Shown piece by piece: positions 35,312 to 49,299 of a DNA stretch of 64,000 bases. Numbering within the stretch: position 1 is the stretch's first letter; each line of letters begins with the position of its first letter. The stretch spans positions 20,820,356 to 20,884,355 of the forward strand of contig CM051029.1 in the NCBI GenBank assembly GCA_027627225.1, given 5' to 3'. The stretch comes from Congeria kusceri (Eukaryota; Mollusca; Bivalvia; Myida; Dreissenidae). The notes below the pieces were generated by a model. That model saw only the letters and a list, made by a program, of their open reading frames with translations. It did no database searches and had not been told where the DNA came from. A program made the translations under genes and the position numbers.

Positions 35312-38300
35312 GTAACCATATTGGTGAGATTAACGGAAATTTCATTAAGCACATAATATTGATGGCACTTTCATTGAATGACATAATTATGAACTGTTCA
35401 CAATAACCAGATCAATATGCATGTTGGAATATCCACCAAGCGTACATAATTGTACTTAAAGGGACTATTTGCTTCCTATTTCACTATAAATGATATTATA
35501 TGATAGGACTAAGCCAAACTAAGACGTTTGCATTAAATACATTATAAAAGTTATAATAAACAATAATAATTTTGAATAAAATTAAATTAGCAACAAGTTT
35601 GAAAAAAAAAATCACAAATGGGTATCGAAATCACGACTTTGGAGCCATTCCAAGAAATGATAGTAGACAGCGCTTTAACATACTTCGCTACTCTGCTTGG
35701 TAAGATAACGTGTGTAAACTATGGTAATACAAAGTAGACACAATTCCGACGTCAAAGTGTAAACATGAAAAAGGCCAAACAAATACGTCCCTTAATAAAA
35801 ATTGATTTTTATCGCAGACATTCCCCATTATATACCCTGTTTTAACCGTTATAATATTAATACCAGTATTAATATCTACATGTCAGATTTATTTTAATAA
35901 ATTGCCACCTTGAATCCCTGTTTGATGACAAATTTTCCCTTTAACACCAAATACTAAAATCAGCGTTTATATTGCAGCATGGGATTGAAATATAGTCAGT
36001 GTTGAAAAAAATAAGACGGAAACGAAAAGAGGCGCGTTTGTTGAATGAAATACCACACAAGAATATCGGGGCTCGTATTCACCAACTCATTCTTAGACTT
36101 TAAGAATATTATTGAACGTGTTCTGTTCAAACAACACTGTTTCTTTAAACTGTATTTGGTACTAACCAACGCTACTGTATTGATTAACTTTATTTTTGGT
36201 TAATATTTCAGATGAGCACTTTCAAAGAGGTGTGTCTTATACTTCATACGTAGCAATAGAGAGTATGCTAGTATCGCTGGGAATATTTAAATGCGTGCCA
36301 GTTTGAATTAACGACTAGATGCAAGTCGAAAATTGTTCCAGATACTGCAGTTTAAAATGTGTTAAACCCCATATGTGTGGTTGGACTATAGTGGTAATAT
36401 AGGTTTAATATAAATTTAAGTAGGAATTATCTGTATGTTATATTGGCTTCATATGTAGGATTTATTTATTTCTAAAAGCACTGAAATGCGTAAATTTCCC
36501 TTGTTTGGCCTTCGATATTAGTGAGTGTTTTCATCCCATATAGCATGCATTAAAGCGTTTGTTTAGTAAATATTCTAACAACATGTTGTTTGCACTTTGT
36601 GTTGAAAAGTTTTGTGTAACAATTTCGGCAAATTTGGTGTTCTCTTGAGTACCATCTGAATATGTTTTCTTGGATTATGCTCATCCAATAGGCAAAAACA
36701 TTATTTTGCAAAAAGAAACAAACAACATACATTTCACATTTTTATACTTTTTTATTCATATTTGACAATGCAATTTAAAAATGTTGATAAATCTGATAAA
36801 CCGTGTTTCAACAATAAAAAGTAGACCGTCAAATGCCTTAATTCGTGAGTATTAATGAGAGGCAACCGGCTTAATTAAAAAATAAAAGCCTGTCGCATGA
36901 TGCATTTAACCCACTCAGAACACTTTAAAGTTATTGAAACAAAAGATAGAGTATTTATTTTAGTATATGTCATATAAACCAACTTATAGCAGATGATAAC
37001 AGATGTCGCATTCTATGTAAATATATAAATATAAAAACATATTTAATAACTACCAAAATATGCGTGACCATCATTCAAACAACATAAACATTTATTACAC
37101 AGCAAGCACAGTTTTAAACAAGCACACTCGCATCACATCTTATTTTTAAATTGTCTCATCGAATAATACATATAGCACATCAATATTCTCTGTTTGTCTT
37201 GGTTATCGTGTCATATAATGTCGAAAACGTATGTCCATGCTGAAATAAAAGAAAAGAAAAAAATGTCATTTACTGCTTCCTGATATATAATTTAATATTT
37301 ACATTTAACCACAAAACTGAAAATGCTCAACATACATGTAGCTATATTTATTTAGAAAGTTTATTTGTCCTAAAGTTACTCACAAAGTTCTGTTTTAATC
37401 ATTATTATAATTGTATCGCATTTATATTTGTGTTAACAATTAAACAATTTGAGTTTGAAATTGACGTAATTTATATTCGAAAAGTATTTGTTTGATTATT
37501 TCTCTAAAATAAATTCACAACTAAAACATTAATTTGCTCAATTGAGCAAAAATCTTGACATAGTCTTTTATAACTTTTATTAAAACATATATTTCATATT
37601 CCACACATTTATTCCGTTAACAAAATATTCATCTGTCCAAACACATGAATCGCACGCCTTATTATTAATATTAATCATACCCAAAACCCGTTCGCTAAAC
37701 TATGAAATCAATCCGTTACCATCTGCATTGGTAGAACCATGTTTAGGTTAAATAGTCTAAGTCTGTGAATCATTGGTTTCATAAACACATACGATTGTGA
37801 AATGGGCATAACAAGTTAATGCAAATTCCGAAATTAATCAACAGTTATCATTTGCGAGAAATTACTTTATGGAAAAGATGAGAAAGAGTAAAGTCCAACC
37901 GACGATAGAAACGATTACTGTAAGAGTGATATGTACAACTATACTAAACCAAAAAAGAAACGTTCGCTTGTAAGTAAGTTTGAATGTAGATAATTTTTTA
38001 ACGTTTGAATAGATTTAATGAAGTCTTCTGCTTGTTGTATACATTTGTCTTGTGAATCTACTGGGATTAAAGGCCGGTTTTACAAAGTAGAACGATTTTA
38101 CATTTACCACATGTATTTATGTGTGTATTGTTTTATATTGAAATCTCTCCTGTCTATGTCCTATTCCTAGACACTGACTATTTAATGTGTTCATATCATG
38201 TGTTTCCGTTTTGCTGAGAGTATAATATGCTATCAACCTTGTGATCACGATGTATATTTATATTACACATGCCAGGCATATATTCTTAATAAACAGTTTA

Positions 38301-38737
38301 ATATTTAGAACCAGACATGTTAAAGTACAAAAACACATCATAATTGTAAATTACATTATGGCATGTAACACAACACTACGTGATGAATATTTTAATGAAA
38401 CATAATGTTTTATATATTACAATAAGACCTAAACAAGTGTTTGTCACATGATGTTTCTGCAGTCTCCTACTGGTGGCTTTTAACAGGAAAAAGTTATGAC
38501 AGGCAGACAGACAGACCAACCAACAACTGCAAAACAATATGCAGCAATTTCTGCGAATGGAGGAGAAATTTTTGTAGATGGATATATTAATTTACACGTA
38601 TTAAGGATTGCTAGTTATGATAAAGAAAAAAAGATATTAAATTATATAATGTACAGAATGAAACACACCATTTCATATTTATTATAGGTAGATCTATAGA
38701 ACAAGATTAAGGAACACAAAATAACCCATATATATCG
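35312..38737. other. Non-coding stretch
   Basis: Only the repeat copy at 36660-36945 is recognised. The rest is AT-rich, without gene evidence on either strand. Confidence 0.45.
36660..36945 (+). repeat. Dispersed repeat family, copy 2
   Basis: Partner of 33735-34066, about 2.9 kb downstream in the same orientation. The shared 3' end (AATAAAAGCCTGTC-CATGATGCA, then CAGAACACT) is the best-conserved part. Confidence 0.75.
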
Positions 38738-39513
38738 TCTGATGATGTTGAAAAAGTAATTTTAAAATCCATCCAGAAATGACAGCAGTTGAACGGACAC
38801 ATAAGACAGACCCCATTTTTGACGTTTGAGCTTCTAGGTTGTACGGACCTGGATTTTGCGCGCGACACATGATACCATAACGATGAACATTTTTGCCTAA
38901 TAATTTTGAAATCCATCCAGAATTGGCAGCGTAATTGACCAGACAGGAAAAAACAGACCCCATTTTGGACCTCCGACCTCTGTTTGTGACTTTTGAGGAA
39001 TGGACTTGGGTCTTGCGCGGAACACATCGTCTCATGATGACGAACATGTATGTCAAGTAATTTTATAACACTTCCAGAAATACCAGAACTATTGATTGGC
39101 CAAAACAAGACACCATTTTTGACATTTGACCTCTAAATGTGGCCTTGGAGGTACGTAATTGAGTTCTGCGCGCAACACATGTTCTCGTGATGATAAACGT
39201 TTCAATAATTTCACAATCCATCCAGAAATGACAGACGTATATAGTGGAAACGAAACGTATACCTCATTGTTCGCCTTGACCTCTGAATGTGACCTTGACC
39301 ATGGATGTACTAACACGGATCTTGCTCGCGACACATTGTCTTATGATGGGAAAAATTAATGCCAAGTACTTTTAAAATCCATCCAGAATATCATATATTT
39401 ATATAGCGGACACGAAACGGGACGGCCGGAAGAACGGACGGAATGAAGAACGGACGGACGGAAGGACACGCGCAAACCTATAGTCCCAACCAGTTTCACC
39501 GGTGGGGGACCAA
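38738..39513. repeat. About 150 bp tandem repeat, 5 diverged copies, with GGAC-rich tail
   Basis: TCCATCCAGAA-like boxes recur near 38768, 38922, 39069, 39217 and 39378. Each is followed by a GACCCCATTTTTGAC-like box, a GACCTCT...TGACCTT box and a CTTGCGCGCGACACAT box. The array ends in an ACGGACGGACGGAAGG tract and CAGTTTCACCGGTGGGGGAC. Apparent antisense frames across it are repeat products. Confidence 0.85.
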
Positions 39514-39893
39514 TTAAGAAACCAATTTTAATTATTTAATGACTTATTAAATAACAGTTGACTGAAATGCATGAACATATTAAAATGCATTTTAAAATTG
39601 TTAACTTATTTAAATCAATTTATATTTGCGCACAGAAGCTAAATGGCCGAAAACACACCTCAATGTACCCTTATTAAAACTCAAGTTTACCTCTGCATTT
39701 AAAGTACTATACGGCTCAAACAAAAGCTACGGTAACTAGGACTCCGGCAACAATCCCAACCATGTTTGCAGGTGAAATGCCTGTTTGTCAAATGAACTAT
39801 TTAATAGAACATCTTTTTTTTTATTAAAAAATACCGTGTACAGCATAGAAACAACATGCATGCATTGTGTTATTAATATTTTTCTTTGTTTCG

Positions 39894-40231
39894 TCATCAT
39901 CATCATCATCATCATTATTATTCTCATCATCATAATCATCAACACTTAACCAAGATAATTTTCGCAATCAAATATATGATTTTTTTTAATGTAAAGTGGC
40001 ATTTAAAATTCCTAACTAATATCAATATCACGATTCTCATCATCATAATTATCTTCGTCATTATAAGTACCATTACTAATATGTCAGTAGATGACGGGAT
40101 TGCTGCATAGAATTAGTAATAGCATCAGTTGTTTCATCACCACCATCATCATTATCAGCATCATCATCATCAACAGCATAATCATAATAATCATCATCAT
40201 CATCATTATCATCATTATCATCATCATTGAT
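39894..40231. repeat. (CAT/ATC)n microsatellite region, two blocks
   Basis: Blocks at 39894-39940 and 40137-40231 of ATC/CAT triplets with intervening AT-rich sequence. His-rich and Ile-rich frames over them are artefacts. Confidence 0.9.
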
Positions 40232-40400
40232 CCCCTGGGAAGAGCAGGCCAAGCCTACGATGCAGCTTTATTTGGTAAAGAACGCCTCCGTCTTTTGACT
40301 GCGAGGATTGAAGAGGACCTTCCGATCTAGCGGAATCAGGCCGATAAGGCCGTGCGGGCGCTCGTGAACAGCCAACTAGAGCACTGCGGTTTCTTTATTG
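40232..40400. other. GC-richer unrecognised patch
   Basis: Balanced-composition sequence after the ATC tract. One plus frame is open for about 30 codons (GRAGQAYDAALFGKERLRLL) before a stop. It looks like a fragment of coding or transposon sequence, but no family was recognised. Confidence 0.2.
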
Positions 40401-42391
40401 AAATATCTTTATTGTCAAAAATTAGTATTTTCACAGCACTATGGCTGCATTCGTCCAGGTCTGCCAGCCCCTTTAATACATATAAATCTTACCTGTTAGA
40501 CTAAATTATACTATTCACCAGAATTATATAACATGTGACTTGTGGTTTCCGTGCTAAAACCGTTTGGCCTAGATAAATTGTGCGCGAGAAGACATTTTGC
40601 CTACTGGCAATACGAATATGCATGGCTAGTAAGGTACATGTAGCGTTGCGCCATTGCTTATTTGCGACTTTCTCGGAAAAAGAGGCGTCGGGCTACATCC
40701 AATAGGAGCGCTTGAGGTTCCCGCGACTGTCTGCTCAGGTTTCAATTGTACTGGAGATCCCGCAGCTCCAGTAGTAAATTTCGCTATTTATGGTTTTACG
40801 TATTAAGCCAAAATGTTTTATCACAGCCACTGAAATTTGCTCATGGTGTCTGATATACGCCTGAATTTAAACATGCAGCATTTAATTCTATGGCGATAAG
40901 AAGGGATTGTTGGCATATATAGTTTCAAAACGGGTCAGATTTTGTTGCATATTTTCGATTAATCAAATTATAGATATTTGAAATATGCTGTAACTAATGA
41001 TCAATAAATTGATTTTATGTACACTATTTCACGTTTAAGTTTACTTTACAATTTTATTTCAGCAGCAAATCTATTTTCTGCATTTACATACATGTATTTC
41101 GTAAATATTTATTCAAACTTGGGACATTTTACAAGATATCTCAAGTTGTTTGTATTATTTGTATTTTTAAATTATTAAATACATAACAGAAGAAGAATAA
41201 GTACATGACATACGGTAATTTAATTGCTCGTACATTTCATTATTTGAGTATTGTCATCAACTGAGTGGAATGACGTAGGTACCAAATTTAAACGTTTTGT
41301 CGGGTTTAAAAAAAAAATCAACTTTACTGTTTTAAATATTTATCTGACCTCACTTTATCCTTGTTTGGTAGAAATCTATAATGAATTGATATTCGAATTA
41401 AGCATAATATGCAATAATTGTATTAACACTTTAATATTATAACTAGCTGAATCAAAATGAACACTATTGGACAAGAGCAGTTGTCTGCGCTCGACCGCGG
41501 TATCACAGTTTCTACTCTACTTATCATGCGTTTAAACAATGGAATTCTAATAATTTAGACGCTGAATAGCATACTTCAATCAGTAATACATTCCGTAGAA
41601 AGCACATGAGGAAATACACATTTTCTTACAAAATAAAATAATCCTATTTTAAAAGTGGTAAAATTTTCCCATTTTCAAACGTGGGAAAAAAAAACCACTT
41701 TCAGAAGTGGGAAAAAATCCAGTGGGAAAATTAAAAATTTAAAAATTAAGAAAACGCTAATAAAAATACTCAGAAATATTAAACTATACAATGTTTTAAC
41801 TAGCCCAATATATTTCTTCAAGTTATTTAATAAAATAACTTTTTTTTCCTGCTGGATTTGTTTTCCATTTAAAAAGTAGGATATTTGTCTATTCATAATT
41901 TTCAAACGAGAATGAGTGCAAACAATTTAACAACGCTTAATATGCGTATCTGTACATAAAAAAGCATATTTGAGAAAATAAAAAATCCCACGGAATTTTT
42001 TTTCCCACTGTATACTGTATAAAGTATGTATGTACACATCATAGCTTAAGTAGAAAAGCTGCGCATCAAAACAAGACATTACATTGCATGAAACAACACC
42101 CCGATTACGGAACATGACTATCTCAAATGTAATGTTTGCTGGATGCTGTGTCTACTTGCTGAAGTCTGTTTTTTTATCAATTGAGATATCGTCGGGTAAT
42201 GGGTACTAGAAATCTACAAAAAACTTCGACCACTATATTAGAAAATACATGTAAACGTGCACCGTTTCAGAATAAACATCTCTCACAGACTTATATTAAG
42301 AATTTAGTTCACATACGTATTCATATAGATTGGAGTAAAAGACTTTTCACAATTTCTCCCAATAATACATGTGCCTCCATAGGAAAAATAC
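40401..42391. other. Non-coding stretch
   Basis: No gene evidence. A GTGGGAAAA-like motif recurs near 41641-41730 with an inverted form near 42000. Confidence 0.4.
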
Positions 42392-42650
42392 GTGTGTAAC
42401 ATTGCGTTACAAACTGGATTAGAGACTGCGAGTGTGCATGAAATAATCACTAGTCATTTAAGTATGCGACAAACGTTTGATGGCGTCGAGGATCTACCTT
42501 TCGATGATCTAGAAAGTATCAGAAGAATACCGGCAGACACTTTAAAAAACCGTTTTGGATATTGTGTTCAAAGATTTCATAAGTGTGTAAAGTAATCCGG
42601 GAAGAATTTTGAAAAAAAACAAATCGACTGTTTTACAGTTAAATGAAACA
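42392..42650 (+). pseudogene. Possible transposase C-terminal fragment
   Basis: Open frame with LPFDDLESIRRIPADTLKNR and then CVQRFHKCVK, stop, then SGKNFEKK in the same frame. The pattern (IP-x2-L-x3-F ... R-x2-C-[IV], then G-x-x-FE) recalls the last residues of mariner/Tc-like transposases. The stop at the GG/SG site would be a late lesion. No catalytic DDE region was found upstream. Confidence 0.25.
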
Positions 42651-45593
42651 CTACATTTTTTCCGCATTGAAAGTTTCCCCGCTCACGTCCAAATTACGTT
42701 GCTATGGTACTAAGAATAAATAAGAACGGCAATAAATCTATAGAACTTATATGTAGCTATATTTTTTTAATAATTTCATCGAAAATTATCAAACATAAAT
42801 AAGTTATGGCACTAATCCCTAAACGTACCTAACACCCCATGTTCAACTACTGGAAAATAATAAATCTATGAAGAACTCAGATGAACATCGCTGCTGTGAT
42901 CCAGCGGTTTGATTTGCAAATAAAATATTCGCACAGTTTTGTTGGTCCTTTTTATTACAATACATCGACTATATGTCAATATAAAAATAAAACAAAGACT
43001 TTATGGTGAGTTGTGTACAGTATTTGTTGTGGTATGTTATTAAAATGTTTTAATCTAGCAGAAAAAAAAAATTATTATAAACAGCTGAAGTAAATGTAGT
43101 TGCACATGATTAAAATTAAACGTATGCATGCCATTTTTATTAATTGTTTCCAGGTGTTTAATACCCTTCAAGTATGAAATTGATAGGATACAGTTTATAC
43201 TTAATTAAAACACGGAAATAGTATTTCAAAAACGTTATTATATTTCCAAATAAACTATGAGAAATATATAATAAAGTATATTAAAAAAATAATTTTAAAA
43301 AATGCGAAGTGTTTTGTTAATTCCAATTTAAAAAGAGTTAATAAGAACACAAATTTACTTAAATTTGGATCGAATATTTAATAAAAGTTTGTATATAATG
43401 CTTTATGTTAACTCGCATGAAGTGGGAACTTTTTTCAAAATTAGAATAATCAATATGGATTGCATGTATTACTAATATCTGGTATAACATTCCAATCGAA
43501 ACACGTTCTTATAAAAAATAGCATTTTATTATTTGAAGACACGGTAATAGATTGTCAAGAAACACGGGTCGTGTGACATATCTTGAGGGATATCATAAAT
43601 ATGTAAAGGAACATCGAGTTACGCAAGCCGTCCACATAGTGTTATAGTGGCGCAGTCAGTACTTGTTGTATCGCTTACAGAACGGAATAAAGGTTTTATA
43701 TGTAATTAAACGAGCTAGGACATATATTACTGTATGGGCTGTGGAGAATTCCTTTATTCCATATTCGCATCAATGTAGCTTTCATCTATTGTTTTGCATA
43801 CAATAAAGAAAAAGAAAATTGCTGTGTATAATTCCACCGTTATAGCAAATAAGTGCTCACGATTAGAAAACTTGTTGTGGAATGTAAAAACAATCAGACT
43901 GTTTGACAGTATAGAAACCTTACATTATTCTCAGTTGGAAAGCCTAATTGTGGTGTTGCTGGGTCTAGTGCAAATGGTATCTAAACGGATGATGGACAAG
44001 TGGCGCGCAATATATATTGCTCTGCACTTTTTTCTCAGTTGAGTTAAGATAGTGTTTGAGCTGAGTTAGATTGGTATCAATTCAAAGTTGGAAAATATTT
44101 AATTTCAAAGGTGCTCTTTTTTTTGGTTTGTGTAGGTTTTAAGTGTGTTTATCTGTGCAGCAAATAAATGAATTCAAACGCTGAAAACAGAGATGTTTTT
44201 AGAGAGAGATAATCAATTGCATTCAAAGAGCGCCCTATCCAGTGACATTGCTGGAACACTGACAGACAGCGCATATGAAGTGGTCAGTTTATGTTTAATT
44301 ACAAAAATCAAAGCTTTATTAGTGTGGCTTTCATTTAAAAAAAAGTAAAATGATAATAGCAAATTTTTATAATGAAAAACAAGTCTCATTCTGGCATGTT
44401 TTTATATACTTAATAGATAGAACATGCAATAAATTTAACCTACTCAATATACCATGAAAGCAAAATTGTATTCAACAAATACATTATAGCAGCAAACGTA
44501 TTTGCAGACAGGTTGAGCAAAGTTTCATTTAAAGAAAAGAATTATCGTAATTTATTTCGTAAGTGTCGAAAGTGTGTATGAACAATAAGAGAAACGCGTG
44601 TAAAGTCCTATTTCGAGTTCATGCAAAGATACTGCATAACTTGATTTGAAACATAAGGATATGCATAACCCAATGAAGTTAATTTTCTAACATTTTAATT
44701 TAAAATACAAGAAGAAGAGTTTGGAAAAATATACTGATCGTAGGCGATTTGTAAACGAATAATACAGTACAGTCATATAACACAATTGTTTGTATATAGG
44801 CTTAGTTGACAGTTGTTTTAGTGTACAAAACACTAATACTAAGGAACTAAACACGCACGTAGTTATTTATTTCTACACGTTTACTGTATTTTTTAAATGG
44901 AGCCCATTTTCGTATGATATTGTCACACTGATTACAAATAGTTTAGACGTGTTATGTTATTGGTTTTATGAACCTACAACAACAATGTTTCTAATAATGT
45001 TAGCAGCGAAGAATAAATTACATTTTAATGGAAAGCAGTAACAGTAAAATGTCCTCGTCAGAGATATGCCTTAGAACTTATGACTATGAACTTATTTTAT
45101 TTTATCATATGTTGTTAAAATGTATATCATGTAACTCCAATTACTAATGAGCAGCCACATGTTGTCGTAACGATTGCACAGTAGACCTGTTTCTTTTGTA
45201 TGGTTGGAAGGTTATCAAACCACAACGTAATATTTACACATGTATACTGGACAATGTGTTTAACGCATTATCGATATAAGACACTTCGTCAAACAAACAA
45301 CAATCCGTAATTACTAATCATTCATGACTAACGGGAAATAACATTTATATGATTTATTGGCCGCGTAAAAAAAAATACGTTGTCTAGAATAATCGAACGA
45401 AATATTTTGTGTTTAAGAGTTCTCAACGTTCCTCTCATTAACATAATATTATTTCCTATTACAATTAGGCGAACAAGGTTTGACTGTTGATCTGCAAAAA
45501 CTTAAATATATGCTTTTTTTCTCAGATATTTTACAAACAGTTTTCCCATTGAATAACAAGTGTACTACACGATACGTACTGAAATTATGTTTG

Positions 45594-45617
45594 TTATTGT
45601 TGTTGTTGTGGTGGTGG

Positions 45618-45649
<32 letters not shown>

Positions 45650-45655
45650 AGTGTT
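45594..45655. repeat. (TTG)n microsatellite
   Basis: TTG triplets with a short TGG block. It underlies Leu-rich and Asn-rich artefact frames. Confidence 0.9.
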
Positions 45656-46715
45656 GATATTTACTATAAAACCTTTCGACATTTTGTTTTAAATCATAAC
45701 GAAACTACTATCAACTATCGATTGCTGACAGTGTGAAAATGTAATGTGGCCATTTAATCCATGCATCATTTTTATCAGTTCTGCACTACTCTAACGATGT
45801 TATAGGTTTAGTGATGTTTGTACTTCTTTCAGGATCATGTCACACTGTAAAAAAACTGTTTGGAAATTCATTCGTGAAAATCTATCCTGACATGATACTT
45901 TCTAATTTTTATTTAAACAAAGAAAAAAAGTATCGCTGTTAAACTACCCAATAAACAAATCAAAAGTAGTCCCAATTCTGAGCAGAGCATAGTAAAATGT
46001 AGTTCTCATTACAATTGCCTACATATTTGGCAAATCATGTTACAATCGAAATAATTTTCGCATTAACGTTCTTTATCGCCCAATAAACAAAACGTAGTCG
46101 TTCTAATTCGTGGCTATTAAACAGCAGCATTATGTAAAGAAAAACAAAATAAGTAAAAACAGGTGCTTTCGTCGGGTCTCAACACTTTGAACTCTTGGAT
46201 CAAAAATATATCACGCGAGCAACTGAACCATTTAAACTTATAATATGAATGTTTGATTTAACGCTCTATAAGTGATACACATGTTTCCAAAATGCCGACG
46301 AAAAGCGTAACAAACACTTTAAATTGATGATTGTCCGCAAGCGACACAGTTCCAACATGATTCTGTGTCAGGAGTGCTATTTCGTGTCTTTGTTGGACTA
46401 TGCGACAAAACAAATGAAAATAGGCAATTTGCTTTTTGTGAATATGTCCATTTAATGTGTTTTCGGTAGATGTCTGATTGTTTATTTGTTTTTATTTTAT
46501 TTAAATGTATATATCCATATGTACTTCTGAGATTTACTGACTCAATACTTTTTCTATTCGCTTATCATTATTGAAATAAACTTGAAAGTGTAGCTTTTAT
46601 TTCAGTATTATTGCTTTCATGAGCCTCGTAAGTTATTTATAACATTATTAGACACGCATTGCTTGTTTTGTTATATAACAGCATGATTGCATAATTATGA
46701 TATCAATATCTATCT

Positions 46716-47040
46716 ATTGGTCTGTCTGTGTGTCTGTGTATCTTTGTGTTTGTCTCTGCGTGTGTGTCTGTCTGTCGATCCGTCCGTCCGTCTGTATATT
46801 TGTCCATCCGCCTGATTGCCTTCCTGGCTGTCTTCCTGGTTGCCTGTCTGTTTGTGTGTGTAATTCTGTATTTGTCTGGATGTGTGTCTGTCTGTGTGTG
46901 TGTCTGTCTGTCGATCCGTCCGTCCGTTCGTCTGTGTATTTGCCCGTACGTCTGCTTGCTTACCTGCCTGTCTTGCTGTTTGCCCTCACGCCTGCCTTGA
47001 CTACTAGTATCTGTCCGTCGGTTCCTCGACCAATCCATCA
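46716..47040. repeat. CTGT/CCGT-rich low-complexity tract
   Basis: Degenerate tetranucleotide repeat (TGTC, CCGT, CTGT). A larger period shows as TCGATCCGTCCGTCCG at 46775 and again at 46911, 136 bases apart. The three long frames over it, on both strands, are low-complexity artefacts. Confidence 0.9.
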
Positions 47041-48059
47041 ATAAAACCACATGTATACATCTAATCATCCATCTGTTTGGTCCGTATTAATATTCATTCA
47101 TCTTTTGTATCGACAGATCACTAGATCAGCACCTTAAAGTAAAGATTGATGTAAAAGACCAATATAGATTTTATATGATCTAAGCATGTATGTACATGTT
47201 GTACTGGACGGTATCCAAACATTCTGATGAGTATTGACCAACATGTTTGAGATTAATAATTAAAATGTTTCCACGTGGAAATAACCTTCGTTTAGCCTTT
47301 ATGAATTATTGCTGATGGAATTGATTCTGCATCGTGCATTCTGTCCACAAAGAATGAGAAACATTGAAGGTTATTAAATAACAAGTGTATTGTTACTATT
47401 AATGATCATATTTTTATGCATCATATGTTTATTGTATAACAACACTGCACATATGCTCTTATATCTTCAGGTATTGTGTCTTTATCCGTTTTTAGATGAT
47501 TTTAATTAACAAAATATGTGTGATCTAGAAAACATTATGTGTGAAAGGTTATAATGTGGTTTATAAATGAAAATATTCAAAAGTAATGTCTTAGTGTGTT
47601 AATGTACAATTAAGTTCTATACATTGTCGTCTTATTTTATGTTATGATATGTTTAATGCAGAGATACGGAATGCATCATTTTGTGGTCAACCAAAGTGTA
47701 TGTACAATATTTAAAAAAAAAACAATTAAGGTTTTCGACGTCACTTCCTTTGTTTATGTTTATTATTTTTATTACTACCGATGAAGGCATCATGCCGAAA
47801 TGTTTAGTGTATTAAAATTCAATAAACAAACGTGTTTGTGCGATAATTAATAATATTATGTAAAATAATATGGTGTCATTCTCTGCTAAAATTATCTCTT
47901 AAAGCAGACATACTTACATCACTTGTTTTTCGTAGTAATTATGAAGTCCTTCCGCGCCGAAGTAGCACGTATGGACCCGTGTGAGTCCCATCACCCTACT
48001 TTATGTACCTTAAGAGACACACCGAAAATTGGGACGAATTGTGTATAAAAACAATTTCG

Positions 48060-48124
48060 ACGTGGAATAGAACACCGACCGCCCCGGTGTGGAGTTAGTG
48101 TCCCAACCACTGGGCTAGCTCAAT
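48060..48124 (-). mobile_element. tRNA-like fragment (possible SINE head)
   Basis: On the minus strand, GAGCTAGCCCAGTGGTTGGG resembles an A-box arm and GGTGTTCTATTCC a mutated B box about 35 bases on. Too diverged to be a working tRNA gene. Confidence 0.3.
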
Positions 48125-48639
48125 AACATATACATGCATTAACCGAAACTTGAAAGATATCATGTTAAACATGCGTTTAAACCATTTTCAACGTTATTTC
48201 GACGGCAAATATTAACCCAATACCAAAACTTTAATGTTATTTGATTGTTTCTTGTTTTGTGTCATTGTCTTGTTTTGGTCGTCAAACAAGATATAAAAAT
48301 CATAGAGTAGGAACAGTAATTATCTAAGTGAGATATACATACACATACACTGACAGAGCTACTAGAATAGTTTACCAAAACATGGTAAAACGAAAGTATT
48401 CATGCGAATTATCATTTCTATAAAATGCATCATAGATGTTGCATCGAAGATTAATTATCCAAACATTATTGTGTTTTGGTTATTAGTAAATGTTTTCGGC
48501 AAAACATAACCATTACGATACTTACTGTATGCATATTGCACCGACTTATTAACTATAGTTTTACATGCATACATTACATGTACCAAACCAATGCACATCC
48601 ACATCAGAAATTTAAACAAATATAATGGAACGCCAGGAC

Positions 48640-49200
48640 TGTCTTGTGTTATCTGCTATGTTATTATGTTAGCAGTATATGTTATTATGTTAAACGTTAA
48701 TGTTGTCTTGTCAGTATATCGGTTCATCTCGTCTACTCATAATGTGAGTTTGTCTTTGCATTTGTTATTATGCTATGTACACGTGTTGTTTTGTCAATGC
48801 AAGACGTTAGCTTATATGCAATGTGGCATGTTATGTCAAATTCTTGTGTTGCTATGTTAAAATGTCGTTTAATCTTGTCAAGAGAGCAGGTTAACATGTT
48901 AGTGTGTTTTTGTCAGCGTAGTGTGTTATTAAGTAATGTTTAAAAGTTGTAAATATATGCTGTTGATTTGCTCAGACTGTGTCTTATTATGTCCGAATGC
49001 TGTGTTATTAATTCATGTTCCATACTTTTCGAGTGATTTTGTTACTAAACAGTTCTATCACGTCAAGCCTACATGCTGTTTTGTCAATTGTAAGTTTTAT
49101 TTTGGTGTCACTGTGTCTAATCATGTCTAAAGTAAATTCTTTCTTTTTTAAACGGTATGTTATTTTGTTCGAATGACATGTTGTTGTTGAGCTAAAATAG
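48640..49200. repeat. Degenerate minisatellite-like region, TGTTATTATGTTAA motif
   Basis: GTTATTATGTTA, TTATTATGTC and TTGTCAG motifs recur irregularly. They resemble the reverse complement of boxes in the 84 bp array next door (AACATAATAACATA and TTGACAAG), so this may be an older inverted part of the same family. Confidence 0.45.
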
Positions 49201-49299
49201 CTCACTATAATTTCGGAAAACACACAGTAACGATACGATTAGGCATAAAAGCATACGCAAATAACATTAAAGTCAAAAAGTTAATTTTAGTTGTAGACA

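Larger units (their letters stand above)
42651..48590. other. Non-coding stretch
   Basis: No gene is supported. It holds the TTG microsatellite at 45594-45655, the CTGT-rich tract at 46716-47040 and a tRNA-like minus-strand segment at 48060-48124. The rest is AT-rich. Confidence 0.45.

Noticed and set aside
38694..39334. Antisense frames of 80-133 codons
   Set aside because: They follow the period of the 150 bp tandem array and repeat the same peptide pattern with each unit.
46697..47068. Three frames over 90 codons, Cys/Val/Ser-rich or Thr/Arg-rich
   Set aside because: They cover the CTGT/CCGT low-complexity tract on both strands, with no domain or splice context.
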